From assembly GCA_030040475.1 (NCBI GenBank), contig JASHTQ010000386.1, positions 1-5,011 of the forward strand: a stretch of 5,011 nucleotides of DNA, read 5' to 3'. Position 1 is the stretch's first letter, and every line of letters begins with the position of its first letter. The DNA comes from Streptosporangiaceae bacterium (lineage in GTDB: Bacteria > Actinomycetota > Actinomycetes > Streptosporangiales > Streptosporangiaceae). The notes under the pieces are model-generated. The model did no database searches. It was not told the origin of the DNA and saw only the letters and a list, made by a program, of their open reading frames with translations. Both the position numbers and the translations under genes were made by a program. This document shows positions 1 to 5,011 of this stretch, in pieces.

Positions 1-846
1 GGTCACCCGATCGCGGCCGGGATGCCGGCGGGCTCGGTCACCGACGATACCGAGCAGGCCGTGCTGCTCGGCAGGCTGCTGGTCGCCGGACGCGGCACCA
101 TCGACCCGCACCAGTTCGCGACGGCCCTCGCCCGCTGGGAACGCGACATGGCCGAACGCGGCTCGCTCGACCTCCTCGGCCCCTCCACTAAACGAGCGGT
201 CGCCGCCGTCTTGGCCGGCACGCCTCCGGAAGAAGCCGGCGCCGCCGGAGACACCAACGGCGCCGCAATGCGCATCGCCCCGGTGGGCATCGCCACAAAT
301 TCCGACGACCTGCCAACCCTCGTCGACCGTGTGGTCGCGGCGAGCCGCGTCACCCACAACACCGGCATCGCCCTGGCCGGCGCCGCCGCCGTGGCCGCCG
401 CGGTGAGCGCCGGCCTCGCCGGCGCCGGGGTCGGCGAGGCGACCGCGTTCGCGGTGGACGCCGCTGGCATCGCGGCGACCCGCGGCCGCTGGGTGGCGGG
501 CGCCGACGTAGCCGAACGCATCGAATGGGCCACCGCCCTGGTCGACGACCTGGCCCAAGCCGAGGCCGCCGATGTCATCTACTCCCTGGTCGGCACCAGC
601 CTGGCCCCTCAGGAATCCGTCCCGGCCGCGTTCGCGGTACTCGCCGCGATCCCGGCGAGCCCGTGGCACGCCTGCCTGCTCGCGGCGTCACTCGGCGGCG
701 ACTGCGACACGATCGCCGCCATGGCCGGCGCGGTGACCGGCGCCTGCCACGGAATCGCCGCCTTCCCGCCCGAGGCGGTCGCCGTCATCGACGCGCAAGG
801 CCTCGACCTGGCCGCCCTGGCCGACAACCTGTACGCCCTGCGCTAG
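1..846 (+). CDS. ADP-ribosylglycohydrolase family protein (5' partial)
   Basis: This is a DraG/ARH-fold hydrolase, a family that cleaves N-glycosidic bonds of ADP-ribose or related ribosides with two Mg ions, in the cytoplasm. The frame is open from base 1 and ends at TAG 844-846, giving 281 visible codons. Relatives run about 300-340 residues, so a few tens of N-terminal residues, including the usual G-D-A-x-G segment, lie left of the window. Counting from base 1, the first metal motif T-D-D-T-E is at codons 14-18, the family block N-G-A-A-M-R-I-A-P-V-G at 86-96, and the second metal motif G-D-C-D-T at 233-237 (D234, D236, T237). All expected metal ligands in view are intact, so it should be active. 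An ATG at 22 is internal: homologous sequence continues upstream of it. The true substrate is not visible. A PfkB kinase two genes downstream suggests nucleoside or N-glycoside salvage rather than protein de-ADP-ribosylation, but this is inference. Confidence 0.9.
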   Translation, partial: GHPIAAGMPAGSVTDDTEQAVLLGRLLVAGRGTIDPHQFATALARWERDMAERGSLDLLGPSTKRAVAAVLAGTPPEEAGAAGDTNGAAMRIAPVGIATNSDDLPTLVDRVVAASRVTHNTGIALAGAAAVAAAVSAGLAGAGVGEATAFAVDAAGIAATRGRWVAGADVAERIEWATALVDDLAQAEAADVIYSLVGTSLAPQESVPAAFAVLAAIPASPWHACLLAASLGGDCDTIAAMAGAVTGACHGIAAFPPEAVAVIDAQGLDLAALADNLYALR

Positions 847-1050
847 GAACATCGGCACGATCCCGTTCGCGCAGGAGTGCCCTGATTGCGGCGGTTTGCC
901 GCACAGTTCCGGCCGTCAAGACCCTACAGTCAAGGACCCTTCGCACATGTTGGCCAAATTGTTACCAAAATAGTGCAACTTAGTACCGTGTGTGAACATT
1001 TATTGTTTAGGTCAAGTTGGGACTTGAGTCAACGGGCGGAAAGGTTGTAC
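847..1050 (+). promoter_or_regulatory. Intergenic control region of the exported-protein gene
   Basis: This is a 204-base gap with no convincing gene. The stretch 941-1018 is clearly AT-richer than the surrounding DNA, as expected for a promoter. Weak candidates are TTGTTA (959-964) with TAGTAC (981-986), 16 bases apart, or a -10-like TATTGT at 1001-1006. None is a strong consensus match, so the transcription start cannot be fixed. GTCAAG occurs at 915-920, 929-934 and 1011-1016, and its complement lies inside CTTGA 1023-1027. TCAAGT (1012-1017) and ACTTGA (1022-1027) form a 6-bp inverted repeat with a 4-base centre just ahead of the ribosome binding site, a possible operator. A small hairpin, TGCGGC 887-892 paired with GCCGCA 898-903, has no T-run and is at best a weak terminator for the upstream gene. 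Confidence 0.4.
1038..1044 (+). promoter_or_regulatory. Ribosome binding site fixing the start at 1051
   Basis: The purine run GGAAAGG ends 6 bases before ATG 1051. It decides between this start and in-frame ATG 886. The 886 start would add 55 residues, translated from the AT-rich promoter region, in front of a clean signal peptide. Confidence 0.7.
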
Positions 1051-1923
1051 ATGCACAGAATCATCCATCTCGCCTGCCGTCGTACGGCAGGCGTGGCCGC
1101 GGGGGCGATACTCCTCGGCGGCCTAGCCGGGGGGGTCCTGCTGACTCCGGGCACGGCGTTCGCCAGCACCACCACCGACACCACGACGGCCATCACCGGC
1201 ACGACGCAGACCACGAGCTTCAGCGGGACGACGCTCAACATCCAGGTGTCCGTCACCCCCGCCGACCAGACCCCGGGGCTATCCGGCCAGGTCAACGTCT
1301 CCGACGGAGTAGGCGGCAACTGCCTCGCCGCGCTGGGCGCGCCCGGACCGAACGGAGTCGCCAGCGGCACCTGCAGCATCGCTAACCTGCAGAACGGCGC
1401 CTACACGCTGACGGCCGGCTACCAGGGCTCGTTCTTGTTCGGCCCGTCTGGCAGCTTCCCGTACCGCGTGTGGATCAAGAACGGCTTCTTCCGCCCGGAA
1501 CTCAACACGAACCTGAGCTGCACCCGCTACGTGTTCACCGGCCAGCGCGGCAGCTGCACGCTGTGGGTCACCAACACGGGTTACAGCCCGGCGCAGAACG
1601 TAAACGCGCAGATCGCCCTGCCATCGCAGCTGCGCGCGGACTACTGCGGCTACGGTTACTTCTGGTACAACGGCTGCAGCATCAGCGGCAACACCGCGCA
1701 GGAGAACCTCGGCACGCTCAAGCCGGGGCAGACCAGGTCGCTGACCGTCGTCTTCACCGCCAGGACAGGATTCAGCCTGTGGGGCTGGCACCGTGGCCAC
1801 AGCTTCACGGTCCGGGTCGCCGGCTCCGCCTCCGCCTACAACAACCAGTGGTTCTTCGGGCCAGGGCAGAGCTTCTCCACTGCCTGGGTCACCATCATCC
1901 CGAGGGGCTGGTGGGCGCCGTAA
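1051..1923 (+). CDS. Exported Ig-like domain protein, cysteine- and aromatic-rich
   Basis: This 290-aa protein is predicted to be exported; its function is unknown. Residues 1-38 form a Sec-type signal peptide: basic R4/R10/R11, a hydrophobic core at about 13-31, and an A-F-A cleavage site before S39. A short Thr-rich stretch (40-58) leads into a bacterial Ig-like domain (about 59-142) with the typical V-S-V-T-P and V-N-V-S-D-G strands and a cysteine pair C91/C108. A second beta-rich domain (about 150-290) resembles the DUF11/CARDB-type folds of surface proteins (C-T-L-W-V-T-N-T-G, L-K-P-G-Q-T). It carries C157/C169 and C199/C209 and many exposed-type aromatics (Y-G-Y-F-W-Y, L-W-G-W, Q-W-F-F, and a terminal G-W-W-A-P). 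There is no LPXTG motif, lipobox or C-terminal membrane helix, so release or non-covalent wall binding is likely. It has its own upstream region and terminator. Export and the Ig-like domain are fairly sure; the adhesive or carbohydrate-binding role suggested by the aromatics is inference. Confidence 0.85.
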   Translation: MHRIIHLACRRTAGVAAGAILLGGLAGGVLLTPGTAFASTTTDTTTAITGTTQTTSFSGTTLNIQVSVTPADQTPGLSGQVNVSDGVGGNCLAALGAPGPNGVASGTCSIANLQNGAYTLTAGYQGSFLFGPSGSFPYRVWIKNGFFRPELNTNLSCTRYVFTGQRGSCTLWVTNTGYSPAQNVNAQIALPSQLRADYCGYGYFWYNGCSISGNTAQENLGTLKPGQTRSLTVVFTARTGFSLWGWHRGHSFTVRVAGSASAYNNQWFFGPGQSFSTAWVTIIPRGWWAP

Positions 1924-1946
1924 CGGCGTAGCCCGTCACGCACACC

Positions 1947-1981
1947 CCGAGGGGCGCAGGCAGCACGCCTGCGCCCCTCGG
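1947..1981 (+). terminator. Strong stem-loop terminator after the exported-protein gene
   Basis: The arms CCGAGGGGCGCAGGC (1947-1961) and GCCTGCGCCCCTCGG (1967-1981) pair perfectly over 15 bp around the loop AGCAC. The stem begins 23 bases after the stop codon. There is no long T-run, which is common for actinobacterial terminators. The symmetry would let it act on both strands, but no gene approaches from the right on the minus strand. It separates the exported-protein gene from the kinase. Confidence 0.85.
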
Positions 1982-2103
1982 TCGTCTGCCGGCATCGCCG
2001 TCCCGTGCGCACGCACCACCGCTCGTTCGGCCAGAAATTATTCTGTGGCTACGGCGGGATGTCCGGGCGACACACGGATCGCGCGTTAAAGGCGAGGTGG
2101 CTG
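1982..2103 (+). promoter_or_regulatory. Leader and probable promoter region of the PfkB kinase
   Basis: This is the 122-base gap between the terminator and the kinase start. A small AT patch at 2033-2045 contains TATTCT (2039-2044), a fair match to a -10 box, but no recognisable -35 box lies 16-18 bases upstream. Because a strong terminator precedes it, the kinase most likely has its own promoter here. No operator or riboswitch was recognised. Confidence 0.3.
2088..2097 (+). promoter_or_regulatory. Ribosome binding site for the PfkB kinase
   Basis: AAAGGCGAGG ends 6 bases before ATG 2104 and supports that start. It is better placed than anything before the in-frame ATGs at 2005 or 2146. Confidence 0.6.
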
Positions 2104-3177
2104 ATGCGAAGACGGAGCGGGCGCGGGCCGGATACAGGGCGCGGAATGCAGACAGGGCGCGGGCCTGAGGCAGGGCACGCGTACGGCACGGATCGGGCCC
2201 TGACGGGCCCGCCGCCGCTGCAGCGCCTGGTCTTCGCCGGTGAGGCCCTCGTCGACCTGCTGATGCGGGTGCCCGCGCTGCCCGAACGCGGCGGCGACAT
2301 GCTCGCGGAATCGTCCGCCATCCAGGTCGGCGGCGGGTTCAACATCATGGCCGCGGCCGCGAGGCAGGGGCTGCCCGTCGTCTACGCCGGCGGCCACGGC
2401 ACCGGGCCGTGGGGCGACCTGGTCCGGGACGCCCTCGCCGCGGAGGACATCAGGATCCTCCGCACGCCGGACCCAGACGCCGACACCGGCTTCGACGTCG
2501 CCCTTGTCGAGGCAGGCGGCGAGCGGACGTTCGTCACCAGCCTGGGCGCGGAGACGCTGCGCGAGCCCGGCGCGTGGGACCTGGTCCGGGTCCGCCCGGG
2601 CGACGCGGTCTACGTGTCCGGATACGGCCTGGTCGCGCAGGGTTCCGGGGCCATGCTCGGGGCCTGGGCCGCGGCGCTGCCTGGCGAAGCCCTGCTGTTC
2701 GTCGACCCGGGCCCGCTGGCCGCGGACATCCCCTCGGCCGTGCTTGACCCGGTGCTCGCGCGCTGCGACTGGTTCAGCTGCAACCGGCGCGAGGCCACCC
2801 TGCTCACCGGTGCCGACGATCCGGCCGGGGCTGCCCGGCTGCTGGTGCGCCGGACCAGCCGGGCGCACGTCATCGTCAGGGACGGGCCCGCCGGCTGCGT
2901 GCTGGCCCTGCGGGTGACCGGACCGGCGTTCGACCACGGCCTGGCGCTCAGCCTCATCCCGGCGCCCGCGGTCGAGGCCGTCGACACGACCGGCGCGGGA
3001 GACGCCCACTCCGGGGTGTTCCTGGCCGGTCTCGCCGCCGGGCTCACCCCGGCCGCCGCCGCCAGCCGCGCCAACGCGGCGGCCGCGCTGACCGTCACCC
3101 GGCCGGGCCCGGCCGTCTCTCCCTCCCGGGCCGAGCTGGACGAGTTCCTGACCGGTATCTCCGGCCTGCGTGGCTAG
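2104..3177 (+). CDS. PfkB-family carbohydrate/nucleoside kinase
   Basis: This 357-aa cytoplasmic kinase of the ribokinase/PfkB fold transfers phosphate from ATP to a sugar or nucleoside. The catalytic domain starts near residue 41 (R-L-V-F-A-G-E-A-L-V-D). Substrate-side motif G-G-G-F-N is at 76-80, the N-R-R-E motif at 227-230, and the PfkB signature D-T-T-G-A-G-D at 294-300, with D300 the catalytic base and an A-G-D anion hole. After it comes A-H-S-G instead of the common A-F-x-G, a variation that I associate with the kinases found beside ADP-ribosylglycohydrolases. All catalytic residues are present, so it should be active. About 40 N-terminal residues are extra for the family and consist mostly of a Gly-Arg-rich hexapeptide repeat. 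Start 2104 is chosen for its ribosome binding site; in-frame ATG 2146, inside the repeat, is a weaker alternative. The substrate cannot be read from sequence. The nearby hydrolase suggests the ribose moiety or nucleoside it releases. Confidence 0.88.
   Translation: MRRRSGRGPDTGRGMQTGRGPEAGHAYGTDRALTGPPPLQRLVFAGEALVDLLMRVPALPERGGDMLAESSAIQVGGGFNIMAAAARQGLPVVYAGGHGTGPWGDLVRDALAAEDIRILRTPDPDADTGFDVALVEAGGERTFVTSLGAETLREPGAWDLVRVRPGDAVYVSGYGLVAQGSGAMLGAWAAALPGEALLFVDPGPLAADIPSAVLDPVLARCDWFSCNRREATLLTGADDPAGAARLLVRRTSRAHVIVRDGPAGCVLALRVTGPAFDHGLALSLIPAPAVEAVDTTGAGDAHSGVFLAGLAAGLTPAAAASRANAAAALTVTRPGPAVSPSRAELDEFLTGISGLRG
2119..2190 (+). repeat. 18-bp tandem repeat in the kinase N-terminus
   Basis: Three adjacent 18-base units begin GGGCGCGG (2119-2136, 2137-2154, 2155-2172). 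A diverged fourth unit begins GGGCACGC (2173-2190). The units are in frame and encode G-R-G-P-D-T, G-R-G-M-Q-T, G-R-G-P-E-A and G-H-A-Y-G-T. The repeat lies entirely before the catalytic fold, so copy-number change would be tolerated without a frameshift. Confidence 0.8.
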
Positions 3178-3186
3178 GCCGCCTAG
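3174..3186. repeat. Palindrome containing both convergent stop codons
   Basis: CTAGG-CCG-CCTAG is a 5-bp inverted repeat with a 3-base centre. It holds the TAG stop of the plus-strand kinase (3175-3177) and the TAG stop of the minus-strand sigma-like gene (3183-3185). Only 5 bases separate the genes. The stem is too short to be a convincing terminator alone. Confidence 0.7.
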
Positions 3187-4388
3187 TCAGCGACCGTAAC
3201 GGTGAGCACGACGGTCACGGTCAGGCCGCCGGGGCTGATGGTGATCTTCGCCCTGAACGAGACCTTGCTCTTGGCCCTGACGGTCACCACGACGGAGCCC
3301 CCCGCGCCAAGCGACCCGGACGTCGGGGAGATCGTCAGCTTGCCGCTCGGCGACGAGATCACGAAGTTGCTGACCGGGCCGTCCTCGGCGGTCACGGTGA
3401 ACGCACCGATGACAGCCACGCCGGGTGTGGATGCGAGCTTCAGTTTGGAAATGGACGCCACCAGGACACCCGGCGTGGGGGACGGCGAGGCGGAGGGCGA
3501 CGGCGACGCGGAGGGCGTGGGGGAGGGCGACGGCGACTTCGACGAGGACCCCGGAGTGGGCGTCGCCGCCGGGCGGGTGCCCGGCCCGCCCGCGGTGGTC
3601 GGCGCCAGCGGGGTCGGCGTCGCACCGTGTGGCCCGGCCGTGTGGCGCTCCGGCGGCGAAACCGCGGTGACCGGCGCCGCGGTCGAGGCGTGCGGGACGC
3701 CGCCGCCGAGCGCCACGGTCGCATCCGGGGTCCGCGGCGAGCCGCCGACGGTCAGCGCCACGATGACTCCGGCGACCGCGGCAGGCACCACGAACGACGT
3801 CACCGCCGCCAGCACCCGCGGCCGCCGGGTCCTGCGCCACCACTGCGGCCCCCGCGGCTCGGCTGGCCTCGGGAATCCTGACCGGTCGAACGCGCCGACG
3901 CGATGCACGACGCTCACCCCGTACGCGCGGCCGGCCGGGGTGGTGTCGGTGCAGGCCTGCAGCACCTGTTCCTTGAGCCCGTCGGGAGGCGCGACCTCCG
4001 GCGGGGTGCCGGGAGGATCGGCGGCCTTGACCGTGATCCCGGGGTTCCTTGCCTGCAGCCTGCGCACGCCTTCGTTCCGCGCCACCGCCTGCAGCCAGGC
4101 CCCGAGCCTGCTCGGGTCGCGCAGGACGCCGAGCCTGGACACCGCCACGATGAACGTGTCCCGGACGACCTCGGCCGCCTCGTCGCCAAGCCCGCCGGGA
4201 GCCTTGGCACCATCGCGGTTCGCGAGGTCCTCGAACGTGCCGCTGCTCGCCGGGTCCCCGTCCCCGGCGATCGGGGGCAGCATGTGGCGGCAATAGCTGT
4301 AGAGGGCCGCGGCGTACGTGTCGTAGGCCTCTGCTAGCCCAGCCGGGTCCCCCGCCACGATGGCCGCGACGACGTCACGGTCCTGCAT
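3183..4388 (-). CDS. Membrane-anchored sigma-like protein: region 2 only, with Ig-like tail
   Basis: This is a 401-aa protein. Residues 4-115 resemble ECF sigma region 2, which binds core RNA polymerase and the -10 element: D-V-V-A-A-I-V-A-G-D-P near the start, Y-S-Y-C-R at 30-34, then E-V-V-R-D-T-F-I-V-A and L-G-A-W-L-Q-A-V-A-R-N-E at 73-106. A Gly/Asp-rich insertion (about 39-69) splits it. Region 4, which reads the -35 element, is absent: about 20 residues after region 2 the chain enters a P-D-G-L-K-E-Q-V-L-Q-A-C-T-D segment (135-148). A basic W-W-R-R-T-R-R-P-R stretch (183-191) precedes one membrane helix (192-215), so the N-terminus should be cytoplasmic. Outside follow a Pro/Ser/Thr linker (about 243-306) and a BACON/Ig-like beta domain (309-401). 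The start is uncertain: AAGG is only 3 bases before ATG 4388, and ATG 4415 has no ribosome binding site. It may be a sensor or a core-polymerase binder rather than a true sigma factor. Confidence 0.75.
   Translation of the reverse strand: MQDRDVVAAIVAGDPAGLAEAYDTYAAALYSYCRHMLPPIAGDGDPASSGTFEDLANRDGAKAPGGLGDEAAEVVRDTFIVAVSRLGVLRDPSRLGAWLQAVARNEGVRRLQARNPGITVKAADPPGTPPEVAPPDGLKEQVLQACTDTTPAGRAYGVSVVHRVGAFDRSGFPRPAEPRGPQWWRRTRRPRVLAAVTSFVVPAAVAGVIVALTVGGSPRTPDATVALGGGVPHASTAAPVTAVSPPERHTAGPHGATPTPLAPTTAGGPGTRPAATPTPGSSSKSPSPSPTPSASPSPSASPSPTPGVLVASISKLKLASTPGVAVIGAFTVTAEDGPVSNFVISSPSGKLTISPTSGSLGAGGSVVVTVRAKSKVSFRAKITISPGGLTVTVVLTVTVAD
3492..3537. repeat. Low-complexity Ser-Pro linker repeat
   Basis: GGAGGGCGACGGCGAC occurs at 3492-3507 and again at 3522-3537, 30 bases apart. 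On the minus strand it encodes the Ser-Pro-Ser-Pro units of the sigma-like protein's extracytoplasmic linker. Such linkers span the cell wall, and their length tends to vary between strains. Confidence 0.6.
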
Positions 4389-4467
4389 GCGCCTTACCGT
4401 AGTTCGCCACCGCATAAAGGTCAGTCGGAACGACATAACCGATAGCGGAAAGAAGCCACTAACACGG
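4389..4467 (-). promoter_or_regulatory. Short gap upstream of the sigma-like gene
   Basis: These 79 bases separate the stop of the Thr-Pro-tail protein from the sigma-like start. The gap is AT-richer than its surroundings and could hold a promoter; read on the minus strand it contains TTATGT and TTTATG stretches. No clear -35/-10 pair or terminator hairpin is visible, so read-through from the upstream gene is also possible. Confidence 0.25.
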
Positions 4468-5011
4468 TCACGACGACGAAGGTGAAGGAGACGCTGTGGG
4501 CGTTGGGGTCGGTGTTGGTGTTGGGGTCGGTGTTGGCGTGGGCGTCGGGGTCGGGGTGGGCGTCGACGAGTGCGTCCGCACGGGGGTGGGCGAGGAGGAC
4601 GGCGACGCCGAGGGAGACGCGGACGCCGAGGGCGAGCGCGACGGTGACGAAGTGGCGCCATGGGTCGGCGATGTGTTCGCCGGCGGCGCGACCGTGGGCT
4701 GCGGCGTGTCCGCCGTGGGCTGGCCGCCCGGCGTCGGGGTCGGTCCCGGCGAGTCCCCGCTGTCGGCGGTGGCCGCCGCGCTCGCGGACGGAGCGCCGCT
4801 GGTCCGGGCGGCAAGCGTGCCCGTGGAGTGCGAGTGCGCAAAGGTAATGGCGGCCCACGCCGCCACGGCCGACAACAAGACCACGACCACGGCCGCCGCC
4901 GCCCCAGGGTGGCTCTTTATCCTGCTCCATGCCAGGCCCCAGGCCGTGCCGGCGGACTGCTCCGGCTGGCCGCGGTGGCCTCCCCGCCGGTGCCCCCCTC
5001 GCCGGCCGGGC
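4468..5011 (-). CDS. Single-pass membrane protein with Thr-Pro repeat tail (5' partial)
   Basis: The function is unknown. The frame ends at TGA 4468-4470 and is open through the right edge. GTG 4890 is a possible start, but the sequence before it has G/C-rich third positions and reads like protein (R-G-G-H-R-R-G-G-H-R-G then W-S-R-I-K-S-H-P), so it is probably internal. A basic Gly-rich cytoplasmic stretch leads to one membrane helix encoded at about 4902-4837 (A-A-A-A-V-V-V-L-L-S-A-V-A-A-W-A-A). After it come about 120 residues of Ser/Thr/Pro/Ala-rich sequence, ending in a 23-residue alternating Thr-Pro run (4563-4495) and A-S-P-S-P-S-S-S. No folded domain follows the repeat. Like the downstream sigma-like gene, it should have its N-terminus inside and a low-complexity part outside. 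The missing N-terminal domain, perhaps regulatory or enzymatic, lies beyond the window. Confidence 0.65.
   Translation of the reverse strand, partial: PGRRGGHRRGGHRGQPEQSAGTAWGLAWSRIKSHPGAAAAVVVVLLSAVAAWAAITFAHSHSTGTLAARTSGAPSASAAATADSGDSPGPTPTPGGQPTADTPQPTVAPPANTSPTHGATSSPSRSPSASASPSASPSSSPTPVRTHSSTPTPTPTPTPTPTPTPTPTPTPTASPSPSSS
4495..4563. repeat. Thr-Pro codon repeat with 18-bp direct repeat
   Basis: A degenerate six-base repeat encodes alternating Thr-Pro on the minus strand. GTTGGGGTCGGTGTTGG is present exactly at 4502-4518 and 4520-4536, an 18-base period equal to three Thr-Pro pairs. Varied third bases show that the repeat is kept at the protein level. Confidence 0.8.
4540..4560 (+). 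other. Potential G-quadruplex motif
   Basis: Four G-runs (4540-4542, 4547-4550, 4553-4556, 4558-4560) are separated by loops of 4, 2 and 1 bases on the plus strand, meeting the usual G3+N1-7 rule. The plus strand is the template for the Thr-Pro gene. The motif may simply result from Thr-Pro codons. Confidence 0.5.

Noticed and set aside
3..578. 191-residue minus-strand frame opposite the hydrolase gene
   Set aside because: It is Ala/Ser/Arg-rich antisense sequence across conserved hydrolase motifs and has no support of its own.
887..903. Hairpin as terminator of the ADP-ribosylglycohydrolase gene
   Set aside because: The stem is only 6 bp with no T-run. It is too weak to call and is mentioned only within the intergenic entry.
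886..1050. 55-residue N-terminal extension of the exported protein from ATG 886
   Set aside because: It would be translated through the AT-rich promoter-like region and would bury the signal peptide. ATG 1051 has a good ribosome binding site.
2086..3009. 307-residue minus-strand frame opposite the PfkB kinase
   Set aside because: It is antisense to a gene with intact catalytic motifs, and its composition is typical of a high-GC shadow frame.
3202..4296. 364-residue open frame on the plus strand opposite the sigma-like gene
   Set aside because: It is the antisense of a gene with recognisable sigma region 2, membrane and Ig-like features. Its own translation has no domain and is a by-product of high GC content.
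4389..4841. N-terminal extension of the sigma-like frame by 151 residues
   Set aside because: The extension is Arg/Pro-rich low-complexity sequence overlapping the Thr-Pro-tail gene in another frame. Region 2 begins right at ATG 4388.
4421..4930. 169-residue minus-strand frame starting at ATG 4930
   Set aside because: It overlaps the Thr-Pro-tail gene out of frame and reads the repeat as Asp/Asn/Ala-Pro without recognisable features. The neighbouring frame has the membrane helix and better codon pattern.

Overview
The window is high-GC DNA with strong G/C bias at third codon positions. It looks like a chromosomal segment of a filamentous or soil actinomycete. The best lineage hint is the sigma-like gene on the minus strand. 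Its arrangement (sigma region 2, one membrane helix, Ser/Pro linker, Ig-like tail) resembles ECF-type proteins I recall from Streptosporangiales-type actinobacteria. That placement is from memory, not from a search.

Layout, left to right. (1) 1-846, plus strand: the 3' part of an ADP-ribosylglycohydrolase (DraG/ARH fold) with both metal-binding motifs intact; its start lies outside the window. (2) 847-1050: a 204-base gap, with an AT-rich core unusual for this DNA, repeated GTCAAG motifs and a small inverted repeat. (3) 1051-1923, plus: an exported 290-aa protein with a signal peptide, a bacterial Ig-like domain and a cysteine- and aromatic-rich second domain. It is closed by a perfect 15-bp stem-loop terminator (1947-1981). 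(4) 2104-3177, plus: a PfkB-family sugar/nucleoside kinase whose N-terminal extension is built from an 18-bp tandem repeat. (5) 3183-4388, minus: a 401-aa membrane-anchored sigma-like protein that has region 2 but no region 4. It meets the kinase tail to tail with 5 bases between the stop codons. (6) 4468 to the right edge, minus: the C-terminal part of a single-pass membrane protein ending in a Thr-Pro repeat tail. The reading frame is open to the window edge.

How the genes may work together. An ADP-ribosylglycohydrolase beside a PfkB kinase is a plausible nucleoside or N-glycoside salvage pair: one hydrolyses the N-glycosidic bond and the other phosphorylates the released sugar or nucleoside. 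Here the pair is split by the exported-protein gene, which has its own upstream region and terminator, so it looks like an independent unit lodged between them. The two minus-strand genes both encode proteins with a probable cytoplasmic N-terminus, one membrane helix and a low-complexity extracytoplasmic stretch; they may form an envelope-related unit. The most unusual item is the region-4-less, membrane-tethered sigma-like protein. I found no RNA genes, CRISPR array, insertion sequence or attachment site.
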